A stretch of DNA of 55,305 nt from an uncultured beta proteobacterium. Its GTDB lineage: Bacteria > Pseudomonadota > Gammaproteobacteria > Burkholderiales > Burkholderiaceae_C. Each line of letters starts with the position of its first letter. Position 1 is the first letter of the stretch. Both the position numbers and the translations under genes were made by a program. Where the stretch lies: NCBI GenBank assembly GCA_903909815.1, contig CAIVXG010000008.1, positions 1-55,305 on the forward strand, written 5' to 3'. Below the pieces are notes generated by a model, which made no database searches, was not told the origin of the DNA, and saw only the letters and a program-made list of their open reading frames with translations. Of this stretch, positions 34,591 through 43,916 are shown piece by piece.

Positions 34591-35475
34591 TTGTCCTACT
34601 CCCATCTTCTGCTCGCCTTGTCCGTGGTATTCATCTGGGGCACCAACTTTGTCGTGATCCGCTGGGGTCTGGATGGCCTGCCGCCGTTTCTGTTTGCAGC
34701 GCTGCGCTTTGCTTTCTCGGCCCTGCCCTGGCTGTTGTTCATTCGGCGTCCGGCCGTGCCTTGGCACAAGCTGGCGGCCTTTGGCGTGCTTTTGGGCGTG
34801 GGCCAATTCGCCTTGCTGTTCCTGGCCATTCGCGCCGACATTTCGCCCGGTTTGGCCTCTTTGGTGATCCAGATCCAGGTGTTTTTCACCATCGGGCTGT
34901 CGCTGCTCGCCCTGGGCGAGCGCGTGCGCGGCTATCAACTGGCGGGCTTGGTGCTGGCTCTGGCCGGGCTGGCGCTGATCGCATTGCACCTCGACGCCAC
35001 GCTCACGCTCAAAGGCTTGGTGCTAGTGATCGCGGCGGCGTTCTTCTGGTCATGCGCGAACCTCGTGGTCAAGACAGTGGGGCGGGTAGACATGCTGGGC
35101 TTCATGGTCTGGACCAGCCTGTTTGCAGCGCCGCCTTTGTTGTTGCTGTCGTGGTGGATGGAAGGTCCGCAAGCGATCGTCCAGGCCGTAACGCATGCCG
35201 GCTTGGGAGTATGGGCCTGCGTGCTGTGGCAGGCGCTGGGAAACACGCTTTTTGGCTACGGCGCGTGGAACTGGTTGTTGGCGCGCCACCCTGCCGCCAC
35301 GGTCACGCCCATGGCGTTGCTGGTGCCGGTGTTCGGCATGGGTGCCTCCGCCTTGTCGCTTGGCGAGTCGCTGCCCGGCTGGAAGCTGGGCGCCGCCGCC
35401 CTCGTGTTGTGCGGCCTGGGGGTGATCGTGCTGTGGCCCAAGGCCAGGGCGAGGCTGAGCGCGCACCCGGCATGA
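34591..35475 (+). CDS. EamA/DMT-family transporter
   Basis: A 294-residue inner-membrane protein with ten hydrophobic segments in two EamA repeats (first half FIWGTNFVVIRWGLDGLPPF; second half AFFWSCANLVVKTVGRVDML). Members export or import metabolites such as amino acids or cofactors; the substrate here is unknown. The start is judged to be TTG (34591, SYSHLLLALS follows) because GGAG lies eight bases upstream and the next in-frame start upstream has no family sequence. It is divergent from the ABC ATPase gene and about 50 bases upstream of the XdhC-like gene. Confidence 0.9.
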   Translation: MSYSHLLLALSVVFIWGTNFVVIRWGLDGLPPFLFAALRFAFSALPWLLFIRRPAVPWHKLAAFGVLLGVGQFALLFLAIRADISPGLASLVIQIQVFFTIGLSLLALGERVRGYQLAGLVLALAGLALIALHLDATLTLKGLVLVIAAAFFWSCANLVVKTVGRVDMLGFMVWTSLFAAPPLLLLSWWMEGPQAIVQAVTHAGLGVWACVLWQALGNTLFGYGAWNWLLARHPAATVTPMALLVPVFGMGASALSLGESLPGWKLGAAALVLCGLGVIVLWPKARARLSAHPA

Positions 35476-35526
35476 AAGCTGACGCGTTTCGTGTTTGAAT
35501 CGCGAATTGAAACGAAGAGGTGACGC

Positions 35527-36510
35527 ATGGAAAGCCCTGATCTTGGCGTTTTGGCCGACGCCCTCCAATGGCACGACGCGGGGCAGCGTGTGAGCTTGAT
35601 CACCGTGGTGCAAACCTGGGGCAGTGCGCCGCGGCCGCCGGGTGCGCTGCTGGCCATTCGCGAGGACGGCATGGTGAGTGGCTCGGTCTCCGGCGGCTGC
35701 GTCGAAGACGATTTGATCGCGCGCACCCAGGCCGCGTTCAAAGGCGAAGTGTCGAACGGCGACACCGGCCTGCCGCGCCTGATCGTCTACGGCGTCTCCG
35801 AGGCAGAAGCTGCGCGCTTTGGCCTGCCTTGCGGCGGCAGCCTGACGCTGGTGCAGGAGCCGCTGCTGGACCCATCCTGGTTGGCGCCCTTGCTCAAACG
35901 CTCGGCAGAACATGGGTTGGTGGCGCGCACACTGACTCTGGCCACGGGCGAGGTGCGATTGTCGGACGCGGTGCGGGACCAAACCCTGCAATTCGACGGC
36001 GCTACATTGACCACGGTTTTCGGACCCAAGTGGCGTTTGCTGCTGATCGGCGCGGGCCAGTTGTCGCGCTGCGTGGCCCAGATCGCCACCATGCTGGATT
36101 TCGAGGTGCTGGTGTGCGACCCGCGCGAAGAATATGCCAGCGACCTGAACCCTGGCACAGCGGCGATCCGACGCGTTCAAGGCATGCCCGACGATGCCGT
36201 GCGCGCGCTGGCGCCCGACGCCCACACGGCCGTGGTAGCGCTCACGCACGACCCCAAATTGGACGACATGGCGCTGCTGGAGGCACTGCAATCTGGCGCG
36301 TTCTACGTGGGCGCCCTGGGATCGAACCGCAATCAGGCGGCGCGTAAACAGCGACTGTCACAGCACTTTGGCTTGACAGCCGGTGAACTGGCGCGCCTGC
36401 ATGGGCCGGTCGGACTGGCGCTGGGCGCCAGGACGCCGGCCGAGATCGCGGTGGCGATCGTGGCCGAGATGATTCAGATGAAGAATGCCGGCGCTGTTGC
36501 GGTAGCATGA
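35527..36510 (+). CDS. XdhC/CoxI-family protein (second paralogue)
   Basis: A 327-residue XdhC-like protein, longer than the XdhC at 15715. The N-terminal domain reads [20 protein letters not shown] and [15 protein letters not shown], then [13 protein letters not shown] with the conserved cysteine. The C-terminal Rossmann domain has [17 protein letters not shown] and [30 protein letters not shown] ribosome site precedes ATG. Members help mature molybdenum enzymes other than xanthine dehydrogenase, such as aldehyde or CO dehydrogenase-like oxidoreductases. No such enzyme lies beside it, so the client is elsewhere. The DUF1345 gene follows four bases downstream. Confidence 0.88.
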   Translation: MESPDLGVLADALQWHDAGQRVSLITVVQTWGSAPRPPGALLAIREDGMVSGSVSGGCVEDDLIARTQAAFKGEVSNGDTGLPRLIVYGVSEAEAARFGLPCGGSLTLVQEPLLDPSWLAPLLKRSAEHGLVARTLTLATGEVRLSDAVRDQTLQFDGATLTTVFGPKWRLLLIGAGQLSRCVAQIATMLDFEVLVCDPREEYASDLNPGTAAIRRVQGMPDDAVRALAPDAHTAVVALTHDPKLDDMALLEALQSGAFYVGALGSNRNQAARKQRLSQHFGLTAGELARLHGPVGLALGARTPAEIAVAIVAEMIQMKNAGAVAVA

Positions 36511-36514
36511 GGCC

Positions 36515-37201
36515 ATGGAAAACACCCACTTGCCTTCTCAACGGCCGCGCCTCGTGCGCGTGTTCATGGCGCGACCACGGCTCTTTATTTGCGCCCTGAT
36601 CGGCATGCTGGCGGTGGCGCTGATGCCCATGGCTTTGGCTCAGCAGACCACCACCCGGGTGATCGTCGGCTGGAACCTGGGCGCCTGTCTCTATTTGCTG
36701 CTGTCGGCGCGCATGATGTTCTGGTCCTCGCACGAACGCATGCGCAAGCGCGCATTGCAGCACGACGACGGGCGCATCGTGGTGCTGGTGTTGGTGGTCA
36801 CCGCAGCCATCATGTGCCTGGGCGCCATCGTGGCCGAGTTGGCCGTCGTGAAGGACATGCACGGCACGCTGCGCTACGCCCACATCGGCTTGGCGGCACT
36901 CACGATTCTGTCGTCCTGGGCCTTCACCCAGGTCATGTTCGCGTTGCACTACGCACACGACTACTACGCCGCCGAGTCGCGCGCAACGTCCGGCGGGCTG
37001 GACTTCCCTGGCGGCCATGCGCCGGACTACGGCGACTTCCTTTACTTTGCCTGCGTCATCGGCACTTCGGGGCAGACCGCCGATGTGAGCTTCACCAGCC
37101 GGACGATGCGGCGCACGGGACTGGTGCACTGCGTGCTGGCGTTCTTCTTCAACACCACGCTGGTCGCGCTCACGATCAACATCGCCTCTGGGCTGTTTTG
37201 A
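36515..37201 (+). CDS. DUF1345 membrane protein
   Basis: A 228-residue inner-membrane protein with about five helices. It has the family features [49 protein letters not shown] and a late motif [23 protein letters not shown]1345 proteins have no established function. The gene is four bases after the XdhC-like gene on the same strand, so they are probably co-transcribed, though nothing suggests a shared role. Confidence 0.9.
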   Translation: MENTHLPSQRPRLVRVFMARPRLFICALIGMLAVALMPMALAQQTTTRVIVGWNLGACLYLLLSARMMFWSSHERMRKRALQHDDGRIVVLVLVVTAAIMCLGAIVAELAVVKDMHGTLRYAHIGLAALTILSSWAFTQVMFALHYAHDYYAAESRATSGGLDFPGGHAPDYGDFLYFACVIGTSGQTADVSFTSRTMRRTGLVHCVLAFFFNTTLVALTINIASGLF

Positions 37202-37279
37202 TGCGCCAGACGGGCACACCCTCAATCACGCCGACTTCGCGCAACCGGAGTTGATCTGTGGCGAAATGGGCGCATGGCG

Positions 37280-38965
37280 CTAGGGCCGAAGCACGCCAGC
37301 CGATGGCGTGCAGTTGCTGGCGAATTCAACGCCGTCGGCCACGCTCCAGAACATGCGATCCGCCCGCCCCACGCGTTCAGGGTCCCAGCGGCCAAGCAAG
37401 TCGCGCACGGTGGTCTTGACCCGAACCAACAGCAGGGCGATGCCGATGTGCGCCAGCGCCTGGTCCAATTCTTGCAGGCACTCGAACGCGGTGCTGTCGA
37501 TATCCGCGCTTTCCTCCAGGCTGAGCACAACCGCCTTGAGTCCGCTCTTGCTGCGCGCACGCGCCATGACCTCGGCCACGACGCGCTCCGCGCTACCAAA
37601 GAACAAGGGCACCTCGGGGCGAAGGATCAGCAGATCGGCCACTGCGGCAGCGTCCTTTTGCGTATTCACATCGACGTAGTTGCGCGTCGCAGCCAACGCT
37701 CCCAACTCGTGCAGCACGGGTTGGCTAAAGCGCTGCAACGCGGCCATCAGGGACAGCCCGATGGCGCCGAGCATGCCATGCAGGACGCCAAAAACCAGCA
37801 CCGCCAAGGCGGCGCCGACAATCAGCAGTCGGTCGCGGTTCAGACGCCACACAGCCAAAAGTGGCTTGGGCGACAAGGCGTGCCACAGGGCGCTGATCAC
37901 GGCCACGGCCAGCACCGGGCGCGGCAAATATTGCAGGGCCGGCAAGGCGAGCAGGAGCACGAGGGAAATCATGACAAATGCGACCAAGCCCGATTTTCTG
38001 GACAGGGCACCCGCGGCGGCATTCGCCGACGTGGCGGAAAAACCCGCGCCCACCGCCATGCCCTGCAGCAGCGCTGACCCCACATTGCAGGCGCCCAGCA
38101 CCAACAGCTCCCGGTTCGCGTTCACGCTGTCGCCGTGGCTCAGCGCCAGGCTTCGAATGCTGCCCCAGGACTCGGCAAATACCAGCATCACCAGCCCAAA
38201 GGCCAACTCAGCGGTGCGCATCCAGTCCTGATACGACAACTGCGGCAGACCCACGTGCAACGCCACGGGGTCCACGACACCGACCTCGCGTATACCCAGC
38301 GTCTGCAATTGCAATCCGTACCCCGCGCTTATGGCCAGCACGATCACGGCCATCGCGCCGGGCACCTGCGGCAAGCGCTTGAGCGCGATCAGCAGCGCGG
38401 CTGCGACCAAGGCCATCGCGATGCTGGGGCCATGCCAAAGGCGCAGGTGCGTGGCTGCAAAAATCAGCAGCGACGCGGGGTCGGCATCGACGCTCGCGGG
38501 CAACTCAAGGCCGAGCGCGTCAGGTAGCTGCTTGATCACGATCGTGACGGCCAAACCGAAGGCAAATCCTTTCAGCACGGGGCGTGAAATGTAGGACGAG
38601 AGCTGCCCTTGGCGCGCCAACGCCAACAGCATCAGAATCGCGCCGCAGAGCAGCACCAGGGCCATAAACGCCTGCGTGTACGCGGCGGGCTCAGCACTGC
38701 CCAAAGTGCCGGTGAGTGAGATCGCCGTGGCCGCGGCCAGGGTGGCCGTGGACGACGTAGGCGCCACAATCGCGAAGCGACTGCCGCCGCAAAGTGCGTA
38801 GATGAGCAAGCCGGCAAGCGTTGCCGCCAGCGCATGGGGCACTGGCAAATGCGCCAACCCGGCATAGGCCACGGCCTCGGGCAGCAAAATTCCAGCTACG
38901 CACAAACCGGCCCCAACGTCGCGCCAGCGGGGCACAGGCTCATCCAGTGGAGTTGAAATTGCCAT
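37280..38965 (-). CDS. SulP-family anion transporter with STAS domain
   Basis: A 561-residue SLC26/SulP transporter, with about twelve to fourteen membrane segments in residues 20-400 (LCVAGILLPEAVAYAGLAHL near the start; later NRELLVLGACNVGSALLQG) and a cytoplasmic STAS domain at the C-terminus (VVLSLEESADIDSTAFECLQ). Family members move sulfate, bicarbonate or dicarboxylates; the substrate is not readable here. The start is ATG at 38965 (MAISTPLDEP). It is convergent with the DUF1345 gene and stands alone. Confidence 0.92.
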   Translation of the reverse strand: MAISTPLDEPVPRWRDVGAGLCVAGILLPEAVAYAGLAHLPVPHALAATLAGLLIYALCGGSRFAIVAPTSSTATLAAATAISLTGTLGSAEPAAYTQAFMALVLLCGAILMLLALARQGQLSSYISRPVLKGFAFGLAVTIVIKQLPDALGLELPASVDADPASLLIFAATHLRLWHGPSIAMALVAAALLIALKRLPQVPGAMAVIVLAISAGYGLQLQTLGIREVGVVDPVALHVGLPQLSYQDWMRTAELAFGLVMLVFAESWGSIRSLALSHGDSVNANRELLVLGACNVGSALLQGMAVGAGFSATSANAAAGALSRKSGLVAFVMISLVLLLALPALQYLPRPVLAVAVISALWHALSPKPLLAVWRLNRDRLLIVGAALAVLVFGVLHGMLGAIGLSLMAALQRFSQPVLHELGALAATRNYVDVNTQKDAAAVADLLILRPEVPLFFGSAERVVAEVMARARSKSGLKAVVLSLEESADIDSTAFECLQELDQALAHIGIALLLVRVKTTVRDLLGRWDPERVGRADRMFWSVADGVEFASNCTPSAGVLRP

Positions 38966-39082
38966 GAACGCGCCCTTTAACTTGTTCTGAAGCCGCGAGT
39001 CGCACACCGTGTTGCGATTGCGCGCGGCAGTTGCTGTTCAAGTCTGCGCGTGCGTTGGGCTCTGGCTTAGCGTGCTGCCAAC

Positions 39083-39157
39083 TGGTCTCGCCGACTGGAA
39101 TCGAACCAGTGTCCCACGCTTAGGAGGCATGTGCACTATCCACTGTGCTACGGCGAG
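39083..39157 (-). tRNA. tRNA-Arg(CCT)
   Basis: A 75-base cloverleaf with the 3' CCA encoded. The acceptor stem pairs CTCGCCG with CGGCGAG. The D-arm is GCAC/GTGC, the anticodon stem CATGC/GCGTG with loop CTCCTAA (anticodon CCT, read as AGG), and the T-arm is ACTGG-TTCGATT-CCAGT. It reads AGG codons, rare in GC-rich genomes. No integrase, direct repeat or foreign island is attached to its 3' end. Confidence 0.97.
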
Positions 39158-39230
39158 AGCTCTGCAATTTTAGGCGCGTCGTCCGTGCCGAAATCAAGCG
39201 CTCGCGCGCATGACCTCGAGCCGGTTTGCG

Positions 39231-39947
39231 TCAAGTCCGCGCCGAAATGCGGTCGACCAGGCGACTCATGTTGGAGAGGGAAATGAGATGGGCGTAGATC
39301 CAGCCAGCCTCGCCGGACTTGAGCAGTTCGGCGGCTTCCTTTTCCTTGAAAGCCAGCAGCTTTTGTTCATCAATCACATACAAGCCATTGAAGAGAAACT
39401 GACGGCCATCGGCCAGTTCAGTCTTGGCGGACATCTCGGTGAACATACCTTTGGCATCGAGTTGCTTGACGAATTCTTCCGTGCGCTTCATTTGCGCTTG
39501 ATAGGCATTCAGAAAATTCAACGCTCCGTCCAGGAACGGCGTGTTGGCGCCCTTCTTGTCGAACAGGGCTTGACCGTCCTTGTCGTTGAAGGCCGAGGAG
39601 TCCTCGTCGATGCACACCACAAACTGATCGTCCGAGCTTTCGGCCAGCACAAAGGGGTAGCGGCGTACGAATGCGGGGACGTACTGCGCATCCCACTTTC
39701 CTTCGGCGTTCACGAACAGGTTTTCGTCGTCGCGCAGGCCCAGCAGCGCCACTGGCACCTTGCGGTCCCCCACTTTGGCAAACACAATCGGATATTCCTT
39801 GCAAGCTTCTATAAACTCCACCCCTGACAACGGCACCGAGTTGGTGGTCGCGGCAAAGGCCATGTTGGGTACAGCGCCGATTTTGGTGCGGCGGTGCTGT
39901 TCGCGGTTCACGGCGACGGGCTTTTTGTAAAACAAGACGTTGCTCAT
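39231..39947 (-). CDS. SapC-family protein
   Basis: A 238-residue protein of the SapC family (PF07277-type). It has NREQHRRTKIGAVPNMAFAA near the start, then SGVEFIEACKEYPIVFAKVG, and YPFVLAESSDDQFVVCIDED, with no signal peptide or membrane helix. The ribosome site is AAGGATATCGA before ATG. SapC-family genes often neighbour TonB-dependent receptor genes in other bacteria, but none is here. The function is not established. It lies between tRNA-Arg and a divergent secreted-protein gene. Confidence 0.88.
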   Translation of the reverse strand: MSNVLFYKKPVAVNREQHRRTKIGAVPNMAFAATTNSVPLSGVEFIEACKEYPIVFAKVGDRKVPVALLGLRDDENLFVNAEGKWDAQYVPAFVRRYPFVLAESSDDQFVVCIDEDSSAFNDKDGQALFDKKGANTPFLDGALNFLNAYQAQMKRTEEFVKQLDAKGMFTEMSAKTELADGRQFLFNGLYVIDEQKLLAFKEKEAAELLKSGEAGWIYAHLISLSNMSRLVDRISART

Positions 39948-40017
39948 TCGATATCCTTAGATTTTTGACGAGTAAAAAGAAACAAGCATACCAAAAGTTC
40001 GCGTTCGCCCATTGCCC

Positions 40018-40941
40018 ATGTTCATCATCCAAAGCCGGTTTCTTCGCCTGCGTTTCCTCGCCGCTTTCTTGGCTCTAAGCTGGGTTGGTTGCGCCGTGGC
40101 GCAACCTCTGGTGGAATGGGTGACGCCGCCTGCTTGGCTGCAGACAGACACCGAGATCACGCCCGCGCGCCCTGGCGTGGTGATCTCCGCTCAGGCCGTG
40201 CTCACCACGGGCCGGGGCGGCAAGGCGCTGGTCAGGGTGGGCAGAGAGCAGGTCCAAATCGATGAGAACAGTTTATGGGAATGGTCGGGGCCGGACGACG
40301 CCAGCGTTGGCAACGCCGTGCAGGGGCATATCCACGTGGGAACCACCGCTCCCCGGGCGCTGGCGCCAACGCAAAACACGTTCAGTGAATTGTCGGTGCG
40401 ACTCTATCCCGCTGCGCCATGGGCACTGGTACTGGATGCGGGTGAGAGTCAGGGCACAGCCCAGACCCTGGTTCAATTCTTGAGCAACAGCGGTTATCCG
40501 GTGAACACGGCGCAAGCCGTGGAGGAAGGAGCCAAGCCGCATTGGACCATCCGTCTTGATGGCTTCATGCGCAGCGACGAGGCGGCCAACGTGGGCGCGG
40601 TGCTGATGGCGTTGGCACCCGGCATCCTCGCGGCGACGCCCAAGCAACAGGCATTGCCGGTCGAGCCTGCTCCCCTGGCCGCCACAGCGCAAATGACCTT
40701 GCCCGCGCTGGCGGCAGTAGCCCCAAAGCTGCTTGCGCCGTCGCCCGTTCCGATCGCTTTGGCAATCGGGCAGGCATCAAAAAAAAAGTTGACGCAGGCG
40801 CCAGCAAGTCCGAAATCCGGTCCTGACGCGAAAAAGAAGAAAGCCAAGATTTTGGCCACCAAAAAGCGCGCCCTGTCAAAGCACAAGAAGCCCACGGCAG
40901 CCAAGGCAAAGCCCGCGGCATCGGCCCCGTTGCGGCCGTGA
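40018..40941 (+). CDS. exported protein with SPOR-like segment and basic tail
   Basis: A 307-residue product with a Sec signal peptide (FLRLRFLAAFLALSWVGCAV, cleavage near AVAQ). The segment PGVVISAQAVLTTGRGGKAL, continuing with VRVGREQVQID, resembles FecR-type sensory folds. The segment WALVLDAGESQGTAQTLVQF, then LSNSGYPVNTA, looks like a SPOR peptidoglycan-binding repeat. The last 100 residues are Ala/Pro-rich and then strongly Lys/Ala-rich (KKKKAKILATKKRALSKHKK), a disordered basic tail. Periplasmic location is expected. The domain calls are by pattern and tentative; overall function is unknown. The start has no good ribosome site, and a TTG lies six bases upstream. Confidence 0.65.
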   Translation: MFIIQSRFLRLRFLAAFLALSWVGCAVAQPLVEWVTPPAWLQTDTEITPARPGVVISAQAVLTTGRGGKALVRVGREQVQIDENSLWEWSGPDDASVGNAVQGHIHVGTTAPRALAPTQNTFSELSVRLYPAAPWALVLDAGESQGTAQTLVQFLSNSGYPVNTAQAVEEGAKPHWTIRLDGFMRSDEAANVGAVLMALAPGILAATPKQQALPVEPAPLAATAQMTLPALAAVAPKLLAPSPVPIALAIGQASKKKLTQAPASPKSGPDAKKKKAKILATKKRALSKHKKPTAAKAKPAASAPLRP

Positions 40942-40963
40942 CGCGAGCCATGAAACGCGCGGC

Positions 40964-42763
40964 CTAGGCGGGAGCGCGCAGCCGGATGTGCAGTTCGCGC
41001 AGCTGCTTCTCGTCCACGGGCGAAGGCGCTTGCGTCAGCAGGCACTGGGCGCGCTGCGTCTTGGGAAAGGCGATCACATCGCGAATCGATTCCGCGCCGG
41101 TCATGAGCGTCACAATGCGGTCCAACCCAAAGGCCAGGCCACCGTGCGGTGGTGCACCGTACTGCAGCGCATCCAACAGGAAGCCAAACTTGAGTTGCGC
41201 CTCTTCGGGCGTGATCTTGAGCGCATCGAACACTTTTTGCTGCACATCGGCGCGGTGGATACGCACCGAGCCGCCGCCCATTTCCCAGCCGTTGAGCACC
41301 ATGTCGTAGCCCTTGGAAATGCATTTTTCGGGTGCCGTCACCATCCAGTCTTCGTGCCCGTCCTTGGGCGCCGTGAAAGGATGGTGCGTGGCGGTAAAGC
41401 GCTGCGCTTCCTCGTCGTATTCGAACATGGGGAAGTCCACCACCCACAGCGGGCGCCAGCCCTTTTCGAACAGGCCGTTCTTCTTGCCAAACTCGCTCAG
41501 GCCGATCTTCAGGCGTAGCGCACCGATGGCGTCGTTCACGACCTTGGCCTTGTCCGCGCCGAAGAAGATCAGATCGCCGTCCTGCGCGCCGCTGCGCTCC
41601 AGCACCGCGGCAAGCGCGGCGTCGTGGATGTTCTTCACGATCGGGCTTTGCAGGCCCTCGCGTCCCTTTGCGCGCTCATTCACCTTGATGTAGGCCAGAC
41701 CCTTGGCGCCGTAGATCTTGACGAATTCGGCGTAGGCGTCGATCTCGCCGCGGGACAGGCCACCGGCTTCACGCGCTCCGCCGGGGACGCGCAGCGCCAC
41801 CACGCGCCCACCCTTCATCGTCGCCGCACCCGAGAACACCTTGAAGTCCACGTCGGTCATGACGTCTGTAACTTCGGTAAATTCAAGCTTGATGCGCAGA
41901 TCGGGTTTATCCGAACCATAGCGGTACATGGCGTCCTGATAGGTCATGACCGGGAACTCGCCCAGGTCCACCTTGATGGTGTTGAGGAACACCGTCTTGA
42001 TCATCCCCTGGAAAATCTCGCGGATTTCCTCCTCGCTCAGGAACGAGGTCTCGATATCGATCTGCGTGAACTCGGGCTGACGATCCGCGCGCAGGTCCTC
42101 ATCGCGAAAACATTTGGTGATCTGGTAGTAGCGATCGAACCCCGCCACCATCAGCAGTTGCTTGAACAGCTGCGGACTTTGCGGCAACGCAAAGAAATGG
42201 CCGTCATGTACCCGGCTGGGCACCAAGTAGTCGCGCGCACCTTCGGGCGTGGACTTGGTGAGCATGGGCGTCTCGATATCGACAAAGCCGTTGGCATCGA
42301 GAAACTTGCGCACCTCCATCGACACCCGGTAGCGCAGCATCAGGTTGTTCTGCATGTAAGGGCGGCGCAGGTCGAGCACGCGGTGTGTCAAACGGGTCGT
42401 TTCGGACAGGTTGTCATCGTCCAGTTGAAACGGAGGAGTCACCGACGGGTTGAGCACGATCAGCTCGTGGCACAGCACTTCGATCTTGCCGCTCTTCAGG
42501 TTGTCGTTGACCGTGCCTTCGGGGCGAGCCCGCACCAGGCCCTTGACTTGCACGCAGAACTCGTTGCGCACGCCTTCGGCGGTGCTGAACATGTCAGCAC
42601 GGTCGGGGTCGCACACCACCTGCACATAGCCTTCGCGGTCGCGCAGGTCGATGAAGATCACGCCGCCGTGATCGCGACGGCGGTTCACCCAGCCGCACAG
42701 GCTGACGGTTTGGCCCAACAGGGCATCGGTCACAAGACCGCAATAGTGGGAACGCATGGCCAT
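40964..42763 (-). CDS. aspS: aspartyl-tRNA synthetase
   Basis: A 599-residue class II synthetase of the bacterial AspRS type. It has the N-terminal OB-fold anticodon domain ([20 protein letters not shown]), the catalytic core ([20 protein letters not shown]) and the GAD insertion domain. Motif 3 is [20 protein letters not shown] near the C-terminus. It ends with [20 protein letters not shown] as in other members. Whether it is discriminating or also charges tRNA-Asn cannot be read here. It is the last gene of the fmdB-DUF502-aspS group, conserved in Burkholderiales. Confidence 0.97.
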   Translation of the reverse strand: MAMRSHYCGLVTDALLGQTVSLCGWVNRRRDHGGVIFIDLRDREGYVQVVCDPDRADMFSTAEGVRNEFCVQVKGLVRARPEGTVNDNLKSGKIEVLCHELIVLNPSVTPPFQLDDDNLSETTRLTHRVLDLRRPYMQNNLMLRYRVSMEVRKFLDANGFVDIETPMLTKSTPEGARDYLVPSRVHDGHFFALPQSPQLFKQLLMVAGFDRYYQITKCFRDEDLRADRQPEFTQIDIETSFLSEEEIREIFQGMIKTVFLNTIKVDLGEFPVMTYQDAMYRYGSDKPDLRIKLEFTEVTDVMTDVDFKVFSGAATMKGGRVVALRVPGGAREAGGLSRGEIDAYAEFVKIYGAKGLAYIKVNERAKGREGLQSPIVKNIHDAALAAVLERSGAQDGDLIFFGADKAKVVNDAIGALRLKIGLSEFGKKNGLFEKGWRPLWVVDFPMFEYDEEAQRFTATHHPFTAPKDGHEDWMVTAPEKCISKGYDMVLNGWEMGGGSVRIHRADVQQKVFDALKITPEEAQLKFGFLLDALQYGAPPHGGLAFGLDRIVTLMTGAESIRDVIAFPKTQRAQCLLTQAPSPVDEKQLRELHIRLRAPA

Positions 42764-42811
42764 GGTTTCTCTTTCGGGGGCTGGCGGCGGGGTGCCGCTC
42801 TGGGGTAAAAA

Positions 42812-43453
42812 TCAGGGTTTTAAGGCCGGCGCAAGCGCGGTCGGTACTGCCGTACCCATGGAGATGACGTAGGTCAGTGCCTCGTCCACGCTCATGTCGA
42901 GTTCGATCACGTCTGTGCGGGCCAGCATCAGGAAGAAGCCGCTGGTCGGATTGGGCGTGGTGGGCACGTACACGCTGACAAAATCGCCAGCAAGATGGGC
43001 TGCGACTTCGCCGGCCGGGGCGCCGGTCAAGAAGGCGATGGTCCAGGAGCCGGTGCGCGGGTATTGCACCAACAGGGCTTTTCGAAACGCATTTCCGTTG
43101 CTGGAGAACAGTGTGTCCGAGACCTTCTTGACACTGGTGTAGACGGTCTTGAAGATAGGAATGTGGGTGAACATCTTGTCCCACTGCACCAGCCACCAGC
43201 GTCCTGCCACATTGGACACCAGTGCGCCGGTAAGGAGCAGCGTCGTCAACACCAGAATCACGCCCAATCCATGCACAGCGCGCAAGCGCTCCAGCAACGG
43301 CACCACCGTGTCGGGAACGACCGCGCCCAAGCCGGACAAAAGGCCGCCGAACACGCCGTCCAGCAGCCCCACCAGCCACGCCATGACCCACACCGTGATG
43401 GCCAGCGGCAGCCAAACCAGCAGGCCGGTGATCAGGTATTTTTTAATAGGCAA
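42812..43453 (-). CDS. DUF502-family membrane protein
   Basis: A 213-residue inner-membrane protein with two N-terminal helices (YLITGLLVWLPLAITVWVMA and ILVLTTLLLTGALVSNVAG) and a C-terminal soluble part. It shows IPIFKTVYTSVKKVSDTLFS and VYVPTTPNPTSGFFLMLART, the conserved DUF502 motifs. The start is a TTG at 43453, with GGAGG five bases upstream and the family's usual PIKKYLITG beginning. An ATG at 43510 would overlap fmdB and add residues not seen in the family. The function is unknown. It sits between fmdB and aspS. Confidence 0.9.
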   Translation of the reverse strand: MPIKKYLITGLLVWLPLAITVWVMAWLVGLLDGVFGGLLSGLGAVVPDTVVPLLERLRAVHGLGVILVLTTLLLTGALVSNVAGRWWLVQWDKMFTHIPIFKTVYTSVKKVSDTLFSSNGNAFRKALLVQYPRTGSWTIAFLTGAPAGEVAAHLAGDFVSVYVPTTPNPTSGFFLMLARTDVIELDMSVDEALTYVISMGTAVPTALAPALKP

Positions 43454-43482
43454 GCGGGCCTCCGGTGTTGCGACTTCAGGAT

Positions 43483-43821
43483 TCAATGGCAGGCACAGGA
43501 ACTGCCACAACCGCCGCTGGCCGCAGGCGTCGGGGCAGGCGCACCTTCAGTCTTGGCCGTGGTCGTTGCTGGGGCCTCGGCAGCCTTGGATTCAGTCCCT
43601 GAGGCCGGGGTGACGGGGGCCGCGGTCGTGGCCGCAGCGCCGCCCTTGAAGTCCGTGGCATACCAGCCCGTGCCCTTGAGTTGGAACCCGGCTGCGGTCA
43701 GTTGTTTTTTGAAAGTCTCGGCGCCACACGATGGACATTGGGTCAATAGTGGGTCGGACATCTTTTGCAAAACGTCCTTGGCCAAACCACAGGACTCGCA
43801 TTTGTAGGCGTAGATAGGCAT
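43483..43821 (-). CDS. FmdB-family zinc-ribbon protein
   Basis: A 112-residue protein with an N-terminal zinc ribbon (MPIYAYKCESCG; Cys8, Cys11, Cys29 and Cys32 as two CxxC pairs) and the family segment FQLKGTGWYATDFKGG. The second half is low-complexity Ala/Pro/Thr, and it ends in a Cys/His cluster CGSSCACH. FmdB proteins are named for a putative regulatory role, but their molecular function is not settled. It starts the fmdB-DUF502-aspS group. Confidence 0.92.
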   Translation of the reverse strand: MPIYAYKCESCGLAKDVLQKMSDPLLTQCPSCGAETFKKQLTAAGFQLKGTGWYATDFKGGAAATTAAPVTPASGTESKAAEAPATTTAKTEGAPAPTPAASGGCGSSCACH

Positions 43822-43916
43822 AAGTCAGGTCGAAGTTGCAAAGCCTCTGATTATAGAGAGGGCGGGCTTGGACTCGCTGACGTCGTCTCGCACAGCGGTC
43901 GCGACAACGGCCGTCG

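Noticed and set aside
39083-39157. tRNA-Arg as an integration site for a mobile element
   Set aside because: No integrase, no duplicated tRNA 3' end and only ordinary chromosomal genes on both sides.
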